Below the pieces are notes generated by a model. It was not told the DNA's origin and ran no database searches. It was given only the letters and a program-made list of their open reading frames with translations. Below, one piece after another: positions 7,808 to 14,668 of a stretch of 14,668 nucleotides of DNA. The position numbers and the translations under genes are program-made. Position 1 is the first letter of the stretch, and every line of letters starts with the position of its first letter. Location of the stretch: NCBI GenBank assembly GCA_938033975.1, contig CALHKJ010000162.1, positions 1-14,668 on the forward strand. Reading direction: 5' to 3'. This DNA comes from an uncultured Saprospiraceae bacterium. Lineage in GTDB: Bacteria; Bacteroidota; Bacteroidia; Chitinophagales; Saprospiraceae.

Positions 7808-8728
7808 TTATTTACTTTTCCAAAGTGCTATTTTTTCATCTATACCTTCAGCCTCGTTTTCCCAACTGTAGAACGTGACATCACCCTTTATAGATAAAAG
7901 CTTATCAGCATATTCGAGACTTTTAGTATAATCTTTTTGATTAGCATAGGCATTTGCAATAGTCCAATACAGATGACCAGTAATAAATTCAATAGGGTAG
8001 TATTGATGATTCCAACTTGAGGCATCTACAGTTTCGGAGAGTTCTTCAGACTTTTTCAACCATTCAAAATATTGCTCAGGACTTCTATTTTGACTCACTA
8101 AAAATTCTGCAGCTTGCAAATAGATTACCCAATGAATATTTTCTGGACTTTCTGATATTTCGGAATTTGTACGTTGTACTAAATTATTTTCAAATTCGGT
8201 TTCAATTTCGAAGCTAATCTCTAGTGATTCCCAATTTAAAACCAATCGCGCGTAGTGGAAATTGATTTGTTCAAAACTATAGCTCAATTCTTCATGAAAG
8301 CCTGAAGATGTTCTAGGAAGTATTTCGAAACGCAATTGGTCTTCTTCTGGATCGTAAGAATAAGCGCCCCATTGTTCATGCATCTTATTGAAGACCACAG
8401 TCCATTTTTCATTCTGTCGAGGAATTAGAAAAAATGAGTAATCGCCTGCAGGAAGTATGTTATTTTCTATCTCAACATCATCCGAAAAACTTATAGTGGT
8501 AGCTTCGTTTGCACCAGATCTCCAAATTTCATTATATGGCACTAATTCTCCCCAAATTTTTCTTCCTTTTACTCTAGGGCTTCCATAATTCACCTTGGCC
8601 TCTGTATATCCTATTTTTTGATAGACCATTTTATCAGGACTTAGGCGGGGTAGAATTTGAACTTTGTATTGAGCATGTGTCAATACGAAACAAAAACTGC
8701 AGACTAGAGTAACAAAAACTTTTTTCAT
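7808..8728 (-). CDS. DUF2911 domain-containing exported protein
   Basis: This 306-residue protein has a signal peptide (1-20, ending THAQ). Residues about 28-165 match the DUF2911 pattern: LSPDKMVYQKIG, YGSPRVKGRKIWG at 48-60, NEIWRSGANEATTI at 66-79, the AGDYSFFLIP strand at 94-103, and WGAYSYDPEEDQLR at 120-133. DUF2911 proteins are common in Bacteroidota and are uncharacterised. The C-terminal part (about 195-306) is helical, with A/Y/L spacing like tetratricopeptide-type helical repeats, for example YANQKDYTKSLEYADKLL. It is on the same strand as the SprB-repeat protein 86 bases upstream. A -7-like promoter element in that gap suggests its own transcript. Its stop codon lies 2 bases from that of the convergent neighbour. 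Confidence 0.88.
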   Translation of the reverse strand: MKKVFVTLVCSFCFVLTHAQYKVQILPRLSPDKMVYQKIGYTEAKVNYGSPRVKGRKIWGELVPYNEIWRSGANEATTISFSDDVEIENNILPAGDYSFFLIPRQNEKWTVVFNKMHEQWGAYSYDPEEDQLRFEILPRTSSGFHEELSYSFEQINFHYARLVLNWESLEISFEIETEFENNLVQRTNSEISESPENIHWVIYLQAAEFLVSQNRSPEQYFEWLKKSEELSETVDASSWNHQYYPIEFITGHLYWTIANAYANQKDYTKSLEYADKLLSIKGDVTFYSWENEAEGIDEKIALWKSK

Positions 8729-8746
8729 AAGATCGGCATTATATTA

Positions 8747-8754
8747 CAAATCTA
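8747..8754 (-). promoter_or_regulatory. -7 promoter element of the DUF2911 gene
   Basis: On the minus strand these bases read TAGATTTG, an exact match to the Bacteroidota -7 consensus TAnnTTTG. They lie 18 bases before the ATG at 8728, giving a short leader. A TTG that could serve as the -33 element is about 25 bases further upstream, a little more than usual, so the call is tentative. Confidence 0.35.
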
Positions 8755-8814
8755 AACTTGTTTCGATATCTACATGTATCAATAAAATGATTTTTGATTT
8801 CTTTAACGCTTTAA

Positions 8815-10686
8815 TTACCTAGCAAGGGTAATATCTCCAAAAAAGATTTCTTGAGATCCATCAAAGTATTCTACTTCTATGCGGTAAACATATACACCAC
8901 TTGAGTATTTATAGCCAGCATCATTTCCATTCCACCAATTATTTTCATCATAAATACTAAAATTTGAAGAAGCGAATATTCTAGCCCCCCATCTATCAAA
9001 AATCTCATAAGACATGATGGTTACCTCCTGCATAGGATTCGTATAAAGCTGAAACTTATCGTTACTTTCATTTACAGGGGTAAATATGTTTGGGATAAAA
9101 ATTGGACATACTGGAGTAGCTATAACTGCTATTGAATCCATGGAACATCCAAATTCATCAAAGGCGGTTATAACATACTCACCTGCATCTAAAGATTCAA
9201 AAAATGGATCATCATTCATTTGATTACCATCCAATAAAAAATTTAAATTTCCTGTACCTCCATCTGCAGCGAAACTGATAGTTCCTGTTGGTAGATCGCA
9301 AAGTGTTTCAGTGGTCTGAATATCTTTGATGGTCACAGAAGGTGTATCGTCAATTTGTACAGTATCAAATCGTGTGCAAAAAGCTTCATCTTGAATAGTC
9401 AAAAAATATTCACCCATCGAAAGGCTATCAAAAATTGAAGAATTTTGAAAATCACCAGCTCCTAAAGAATAAAGTAATTCTCCAGTACCTCCAGTTGAAT
9501 TTACTTGAATGCTTCCTACCATTTGCTGACAAGCATCATCTGAAATTTCTGCTTCATTAATAAATAGTTCTTCGCTTGGATTGATGAATACTTCACCTGC
9601 TGCACTGCATCCAGTTGGACCTATTACGGTAACTCTGTAGAGCCCAGGTTCTAAATTATCGAAGGTATTTACGTTTTGAAATGCGAAGGCATCATTTTCA
9701 AGAAAATAAATGACACCTTGATCCTGAGTTGCAATCACTTCAAAAGATCCATTATCCAAGCCACAACTAGTATGTGTAACTATTATTTCTTCAATGACTG
9801 TTGGCCCTATAGCCATGACTTCTGCATTTAAAATTCCAGAACAAGCATTCCCATCACTTACTATAATATCATATGTTCCAACGCTTAAATTTTCAAACAA
9901 AGCTTCTGTTGTGAAATTCTCACCACCGTCAATTGAAAAATTTAAATCTTCATTATTGTCACTCATGATTTCAATTGCGCCCGGATTATCTTGGCACAAT
10001 ATATTGGTTACCTCCACATTTAAATCTTGAAGCAAATCTGTGCCACTAAAGCAAAAAATAAAATTATCCATACCTAATCCAAAGTCACCAGAGGATCTAC
10101 TTCCTTCAAAGCGCAAAGTTGTCACTGAGCCTTGGCATCCTTCTAAATTGAAACCCCATGGAGTAGCAACACCATCTCCAGTCATTTCCTCTCCGGCTAT
10201 AATTTTTTGATAAAATAGCTCATCACCATTATCGTTAGTAGCAAATATTTCAAATTCTTCATCAGAATCGAGATCTAAAATTATGCCAGCAACAGTATCT
10301 AACGGATTGGTGAAATTAATTAGTAAGGGCGAATATTCAACACCATCAATGACTCCATCATCGGTCAAGAAATAGTCTCCAATTATGCCAGGGTCTTCGG
10401 GTGCGTCAATACCAAATGCACTAAAAAAAGCTTCGGTGGGTTCTCCTATTTGGGCTACCTTAGGAAAGGAGCCATTGGCCAATTCAAAGCTTATGCCAAG
10501 CTTGTTTAGAATTTGCTCAAAATATTCATCAGTTGAATTGCTATTTTGATTATTTTCAAAATTTATGCGTACACAATTGTCTTCGAGAGTTTGGGCTGCA
10601 ATAGAGGAATAAAAAATGGAAAGAAAAAAAAAGTGAAAAATAACTTTTGATCTATAGGTAGGACGTCTTTTCAAATTCACACTCAT
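8815..10686 (-). CDS. SprB-repeat surface protein with type IX secretion CHU_C sorting domain
   Basis: This is a 623-residue exported protein. Residues 1-32 are a signal peptide with an extended basic N-region, ending AAQ. Residues about 38-215 form a beta-sandwich that ends FGLGMDNFIF. Next come four SprB-like repeats of about 75 residues (about 221-296, 297-373, 374-450, 451-525). Each has a Cys near the start, a central short G or D-rich turn, L-x-x-G-x-Y before the last strand, and a Cys near the end. The final domain (527-623) starts IPNIFTP, contains DRWG, SGVYVYRI and GDITLAR, and is the gliding-motility/CHU_C sorting domain, which directs type B cargo through the type IX secretion system to the cell surface. 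The gene has its own upstream region: a strong terminator separates it from the giant gene. Possible roles are adhesion or motility. The ligand is unknown. Confidence 0.9.
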   Translation of the reverse strand: MSVNLKRRPTYRSKVIFHFFFLSIFYSSIAAQTLEDNCVRINFENNQNSNSTDEYFEQILNKLGISFELANGSFPKVAQIGEPTEAFFSAFGIDAPEDPGIIGDYFLTDDGVIDGVEYSPLLINFTNPLDTVAGIILDLDSDEEFEIFATNDNGDELFYQKIIAGEEMTGDGVATPWGFNLEGCQGSVTTLRFEGSRSSGDFGLGMDNFIFCFSGTDLLQDLNVEVTNILCQDNPGAIEIMSDNNEDLNFSIDGGENFTTEALFENLSVGTYDIIVSDGNACSGILNAEVMAIGPTVIEEIIVTHTSCGLDNGSFEVIATQDQGVIYFLENDAFAFQNVNTFDNLEPGLYRVTVIGPTGCSAAGEVFINPSEELFINEAEISDDACQQMVGSIQVNSTGGTGELLYSLGAGDFQNSSIFDSLSMGEYFLTIQDEAFCTRFDTVQIDDTPSVTIKDIQTTETLCDLPTGTISFAADGGTGNLNFLLDGNQMNDDPFFESLDAGEYVITAFDEFGCSMDSIAVIATPVCPIFIPNIFTPVNESNDKFQLYTNPMQEVTIMSYEIFDRWGARIFASSNFSIYDENNWWNGNDAGYKYSSGVYVYRIEVEYFDGSQEIFFGDITLAR

Positions 10687-10794
10687 TTAATTGCAAGTTA
10701 ATTACTCAATATCATATCTCCATAATAAATGTGCTCTTCATTACAAATTGTCCTATAAGCTACTTTAATAACCTTAAGCTTTCGAGGATTTTCG

Positions 10795-10802
10795 CAAAAT
10801 TA
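10795..10802 (-). promoter_or_regulatory. -7-like promoter element upstream of the SprB-repeat gene
   Basis: On the minus strand these bases read TAATTTTG, an exact fit to TAnnTTTG. They lie just downstream of the terminator of the previous gene and about 108 bases before the ATG at 10686. The nearest TTTTG upstream is 24 bases away, a long spacing, so this is a weak call. Confidence 0.28.
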
Positions 10803-10826
10803 TAAATGAAACTTTTTTGTGAATTA

Positions 10827-10863
10827 CAAAACCCTCCTAAATCGTCGACTTAGAAGGGTTTTG
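10827..10863 (-). terminator. Intrinsic terminator of the giant repeat gene
   Basis: A 14-bp stem (10827-10840 with 10850-10863) closes a 9-base loop. In the minus-strand RNA it has one G-U wobble and otherwise full pairing. In plus-strand RNA that position would be an A-C mismatch, so the minus orientation fits better. The stem begins 7 bases after the stop codon at 10871 and ends in TTTTG. This separates the two CHU_C genes into different transcripts. Confidence 0.85.
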
Positions 10864-10870
10864 TTAGTTG

Positions 10871-13800
10871 TTATCTCGCAATCGTGACATCACCTACAAT
10901 GAGTTCTTCATCTCCATAAATAGTGAGATATTTGATAAAATATACATAGACTCCATTTGGAACATCAAGTCCATCAAATGTTCCATCCCAACCAATTCCA
11001 AAGCCAGGTTCAAAATCCCTAATGGTGTATATTAATTCTCCCCATCTATCATAAATCGACATTTCAATTACCAATTCAATAGCATTGTCTTCATAGATCT
11101 CAAACACATCGTTCGAACCATCGTTATCTGGGGTGAAAATATTTGGAACAAAAACATCAACTGAGGTATCGACATTAACTGTCAATGAAATTGTAGCTTC
11201 ACATCCATCATCAGCAATAACTGTAGCAAAGTAAATTCCACTTGCTTGTGGAAATAAGGTCTGGGCAAAACAATCATTGCATGAACTTGTGATATCAGGT
11301 GACCAAATAATTGTATCAATCTGAGTTTCTTCAAGATTTGATGAGAGTAGGATATCAATTGATTCATCTGGTTTTATAGTATAGACAGACTGATCAATCT
11401 CTAATTCCACATCAAAACCAAAATCAAGTATTTCAAATATTTCATCATTTATGCAACCACTTGGTGCATCGGATGAAACAAAAGTATAAATACCAGCTTG
11501 ATCTGTGACCAAGACGTTAGAGTTTTCATTTAATAAATTCCCATCTTGATCAAACCATTGATATGAAATGCCTTCACCATCCTGTGAAGTACTTAGATCT
11601 ATAACCCCAAACTCATTTCCACATCCAATATTAACAATGTTAACAAGATTTACAATTGGATATTCGATTCCATCCATGATCATCAATGTATCAAAACTTG
11701 TACATCCAGAAAGTAAGTTTATTGCCTCTAAGACTACTTCTCCAGATTGAGATATAGTAGTAGAAGTCGAGGACAAAATATTTTCGTCTGGTAAATACCA
11801 ATTATAATCATTGTTTTGAGGGTCAGCATTTTCAGCGGTAAGGTTTATAAATTCAACTTGACAATCAATGACATTATTAGGGTCAACTATAATATTTGCA
11901 AAAGGCATATCTTGTAGATCTGTCACTACAACTGTTTCACTCCAAACAGAGCAATCTTCAACAGGATCATATACTTCAAGAATAAACATTCCACTCAAAT
12001 CAGCCTCAAAAATAATATCAGTACCTACAATATTTCCTAGCTCATCAGTCCATATATATTCTAAACCCGGATTAGTACTTGTATTAATTCCTCCAAGAAA
12101 AGCAATCGGATCTTCACAGGTCAAAGTCTGATCACTCCCTGCATCTGCAATAAAAGGACAATCAAATTCACAACTACCATCATCGCATTCCGCATTTGGA
12201 TCATAATTTGATGCATTCGGGTTAGTACAGCCTGTTGCTATTGGGGTAACATCACAACTACAGTTGGCTGGATTCCAAGTCTCAAGACCATTGGAGCAAT
12301 CGTTGTCATCGCATACAGGTGCAGAATTAATAATTTCACAATTATTAAGATCAAAACTATCTACAGTCAGATTACATCCATCATCTGGGTCTGGTGGTAT
12401 GTTAAAGATTTGGCAAGTAGTCTGATCGAAAGAATCTATAGTGAGATCACAGCCATCATCTGGATCAGGACCTTCATTTACACAATCACAAAGAACTTGA
12501 TCGTAATAATCATTTGTCAAATCACAACCATCATTACAATCAAAACTTGTATCGTTAATGCATACACAATTGATTGAATCAAATACATCTGAGGTACCAC
12601 AGTCATCATCATTGCAATCAGGTGGCATATTTACAATAATGCAATTCGCATCATCAAAACTATCTATAGTTAAATCACAACCATCATCTGGATCTGGAGG
12701 TGTATTCAATATCACACAATTCAATGCATTAAAACTATCCATGGTAAGGTCGCAACCATCATCTGGATCTGGTGGAGAATTGATAATTTCGCAATTTAAA
12801 ATATCGAAACTATCACTTGTCAAATCACAACCATCATTTGGATCTGGAGGCAGATTTATAATTACACAATTTATAAGGTCAAAAGTATCTGTTGTCAAAG
12901 GACAGCCATCATCTGGGTCTGGAGGAGTATTAAATATCATGCAATTAACCGCATCAAATGAATCAGATGTAAGATCACAACCATCATCAACGTTTGGTGC
13001 CTCATTCACACAATCACATAAAACCTCATCATAATAATCATTTGTCAAATCACAGCCATCATCACAATTAAAGTTTATATCATTTACACATAAACAATTT
13101 TCTGCATCAAAGGTATCAGATGTACCACAATCTCCATCATCACAATCAGGTGGAGTATTCACAATAATACAATTGATATTGTCAAAAATATCTGTTGTCA
13201 AATCACAACCATCGTCTGGATCTGGAGCACTATTTATGATTAAACAATTTACCTCATCGAAAGTATCAATTGTCAATGGACAGCCATCGTCTGGATCTGG
13301 TGGTATGTTTAGGATTATACAATTAAATGCATCATAAGTATCTGCTGTCAATGTACAACCGTCATCAGGGTCTGGCGGTGTATTAAATAACTGACAGTTT
13401 ATTGCATCAAAAGTGTCAACAGTCAAATCACATCCATCGTCTGGATCTGGTGGCGTATTAAGAATTACACAGTTTGCAGAATCAAAAACATCATTTGTCA
13501 AATCACAACCATCATCTGGATCTGGTGGCGTATTAAATATAAGGCAATTAGCAGGATCAAAACTGTCAACTGTTAATAGACATCCATCGTCAATTGGCGG
13601 CGGTTCATTTATGCAATCACATAAAACATCATCATAATAATCAGTTGTCAAATCACAGCCATCATCACAATTAAAGTTTTGATCATTGAGGCACAAACAA
13701 TTAATGGAATCAAATGTATCTGAAGTACTACAGTCATTATCATCGCAATCCGGAGCAATGTTTACAACGATACAATTCAAATCATCAAATTGATCAATTG

Positions 13801-14668
13801 TTAATGCACAACCATCATCCGGATCAGGTGGAGTATTAAGAATCAAACAATTCACAGAATCAAAAGAATCTGTAGTCAAATCACAACCATCATCAATATT
13901 TGGTGGTTCATTGATACAATCACACAGGACTGAATCATAAGTATCAGTGGTTAATTCACAACCATCATCACAATTGAAGTTATTATCGTTTATACATTCA
14001 CAATTTACATCATCAAAACTATCAGCTGTCGAACAATCGTTATCATCACAATTAGGTGCTGTATTGACAATAATGCAATTGGCTGCATCATAAGTATCAG
14101 AAGTCAAATTACAACCATCATCTGGATCGGGCGGTGTATTGATACATGCACAAGTAATTGGATCAAATGTATCTAAAGTCAGTGGACAACCATCATCACA
14201 ATTACTTGGTTCGTTAACTATCAAGCAATTTGCTGAATCGAAAGAATCAGTAGTCAAAGGACAGCCATCATCAGGATCTGGTGAACTATTAATACAATTA
14301 CAAGTAATTGTATCAAATGTATCCATTGTCAATGGACAACCGTCATCACAATCAGGGATTGTATTAAAGATCATGCAATTTATCGGATCAAAGCTATCAA
14401 TTGTCAAAGGACAATCATCATCAACTTCTGGAGCTTCATTCACACAATCACACAATACACTATCATAATAGTCATTGGTCAAAGGACATCCATCATCGCA
14501 ATCAAAATTTGGATCATTTACACAAAGACAATTTGATGCATCAAATATATCTGATGTACCACAATCATTGTCATCACATGATGGCGGAGTATTGATTACT
14601 ATACAATTTGCATCATCAAAAGTATCCACAGTCAAGGCACATCCATCATCCACATCTGGTGGTATATT
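10871..14668 (-). CDS. Giant Asp/Cys-rich tandem-repeat surface protein with CHU_C sorting domain (5' end missing)
   Basis: The frame stays open to the right edge. The first possible start, a GTG at 14653, reads as the Val of a repeat linker and is not a real start. Counting that Val as residue 1, there are 31 modules of 25-26 residues (2-781), a divergent 32nd (782-809), then a short GC-T-N-P-N-A-S-N-Y-D-P motif with a DDGSC (808-828). I recall such NYDP/DDGSC motifs in other Bacteroidota secreted proteins. About four immunoglobulin- or PKD-like domains follow (833-913, 914-1003, 1004-1085, 1086-1165). The CHU_C sorting domain (1166-1260) starts VPNIFTPDNDGSNDVF, contains DRWGELIY and NGVYVYFIKY, and ends GDVTIAR. 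It is therefore expected type IX secretion cargo, anchored at the surface. The module pattern is DDGC-x-L-T-x-D, then [ST]-[FY]-D and a Cys, related in my recollection to CDDGD-type repeats of Bacteroidota. The role may be adhesion or a rigid stalk. Confidence 0.9.
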   Translation of the reverse strand, partial: NIPPDVDDGCALTVDTFDDANCIVINTPPSCDDNDCGTSDIFDASNCLCVNDPNFDCDDGCPLTNDYYDSVLCDCVNEAPEVDDDCPLTIDSFDPINCMIFNTIPDCDDGCPLTMDTFDTITCNCINSSPDPDDGCPLTTDSFDSANCLIVNEPSNCDDGCPLTLDTFDPITCACINTPPDPDDGCNLTSDTYDAANCIIVNTAPNCDDNDCSTADSFDDVNCECINDNNFNCDDGCELTTDTYDSVLCDCINEPPNIDDGCDLTTDSFDSVNCLILNTPPDPDDGCALTIDQFDDLNCIVVNIAPDCDDNDCSTSDTFDSINCLCLNDQNFNCDDGCDLTTDYYDDVLCDCINEPPPIDDGCLLTVDSFDPANCLIFNTPPDPDDGCDLTNDVFDSANCVILNTPPDPDDGCDLTVDTFDAINCQLFNTPPDPDDGCTLTADTYDAFNCIILNIPPDPDDGCPLTIDTFDEVNCLIINSAPDPDDGCDLTTDIFDNINCIIVNTPPDCDDGDCGTSDTFDAENCLCVNDINFNCDDGCDLTNDYYDEVLCDCVNEAPNVDDGCDLTSDSFDAVNCMIFNTPPDPDDGCPLTTDTFDLINCVIINLPPDPNDGCDLTSDSFDILNCEIINSPPDPDDGCDLTMDSFNALNCVILNTPPDPDDGCDLTIDSFDDANCIIVNMPPDCNDDDCGTSDVFDSINCVCINDTSFDCNDGCDLTNDYYDQVLCDCVNEGPDPDDGCDLTIDSFDQTTCQIFNIPPDPDDGCNLTVDSFDLNNCEIINSAPVCDDNDCSNGLETWNPANCSCDVTPIATGCTNPNASNYDPNAECDDGSCEFDCPFIADAGSDQTLTCEDPIAFLGGINTSTNPGLEYIWTDELGNIVGTDIIFEADLSGMFILEVYDPVEDCSVWSETVVVTDLQDMPFANIIVDPNNVIDCQVEFINLTAENADPQNNDYNWYLPDENILSSTSTTISQSGEVVLEAINLLSGCTSFDTLMIMDGIEYPIVNLVNIVNIGCGNEFGVIDLSTSQDGEGISYQWFDQDGNLLNENSNVLVTDQAGIYTFVSSDAPSGCINDEIFEILDFGFDVELEIDQSVYTIKPDESIDILLSSNLEETQIDTIIWSPDITSSCNDCFAQTLFPQASGIYFATVIADDGCEATISLTVNVDTSVDVFVPNIFTPDNDGSNDVFEIYEDNAIELVIEMSIYDRWGELIYTIRDFEPGFGIGWDGTFDGLDVPNGVYVYFIKYLTIYGDEELIVGDVTIAR
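12311..14668 (-). repeat. Coding tandem array, 75/78-bp modules, running off the right edge
   Basis: The array comprises 31 complete modules (12311-14650) plus the end of another at the edge. Twenty-six modules are 25 codons and five (2, 9, 13, 21, 28 counted from the right edge) are 26. Three subtypes occur. A is the plain module. B starts with D-D-x-D-C and carries C-x-C and an N-F/S-F-x-C end. C has D-x-Y-D-x-V-L-C-D-C. B is always followed by C. Neighbouring copies have diverged at many synonymous sites; the longest identical stretch I found between neighbours is about 22 bases (13440 and 13515). The repeat is therefore old and held by selection on protein sequence, not an assembly artefact of identical copies. 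Confidence 0.95.

Noticed and set aside
12558..14468. Several plus-strand open frames (158, 74 and 109 codons) rich in Ser, Gly and Gln across the repeat array
   Set aside because: They are exact antisense shadows of the modules. Their repeat period is the same 75 bases, and they have no signal peptide or recognisable domain. The minus-strand frame is open throughout and continues into clear Ig-like and CHU_C domains.
12311..14668. CRISPR array as explanation for the regularly spaced repeat at the right end
   Set aside because: The repeat period is a multiple of three, the frame is open throughout, differences are concentrated in synonymous positions, and there are no unique spacers between identical repeats.

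Overview
The window comes from an AT-rich bacterial chromosome, very probably Bacteroidota and plausibly a Saprospiraceae-like or cytophagal lineage. Three things support this: two proteins end in the gliding-motility/type IX secretion CHU_C sorting domain, one protein is DUF2911, and the starts lack obvious Shine-Dalgarno sequences. Two upstream regions also hold matches to the TAnnTTTG Bacteroidota -7 element. I cannot name the species.

Layout. Bases 1-647 hold no convincing gene, but contain a GC-richer patch, a cluster of perfect hairpins (about 326-475) that could be a structured RNA or a small repeat element, and a terminator hairpin (537-572). On the minus strand, 4247-648 is a two-gene beta-oxidation operon: a FadN-type 3-hydroxyacyl-CoA dehydrogenase/enoyl-CoA hydratase followed by a FadA-type thiolase. 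A short two-helix membrane protein (4494-4697, minus) lies upstream. On the plus strand, 4939-7805 holds three unrecognised cell-envelope genes: a lipoprotein, then a beta-sandwich plus beta-barrel outer-membrane protein only 5 bases ahead of a secreted beta-rich protein. From 7808 to the right edge everything is on the minus strand: a DUF2911 protein, a SprB-repeat/CHU_C protein, and the C-terminal part of a giant CHU_C protein that runs off the right edge.

The most interesting object is that last gene. Its visible N-terminal two thirds are at least 31 tandem modules of 25-26 residues plus a divergent 32nd. The modules are rich in Asp and Cys. Across all 32 junctions, a Cys at the end of one module is present exactly when the next module carries the second Cys of a C-x-C. 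This is the pattern expected for a disulfide gained or lost as a unit. The visible protein has no Lys, Arg or His for 1098 consecutive codons. The modules fall into subtypes in a fixed order, which implies duplication of multi-module cassettes.

Working together: the fad pair degrades fatty acids through the hydratase, dehydrogenase and thiolase steps. The two CHU_C proteins are expected type IX secretion cargo, exported and anchored at the cell surface. The three plus-strand genes and DUF2911 look like other envelope proteins of unknown role; no functional link between them and the CHU_C proteins is shown by the sequence.
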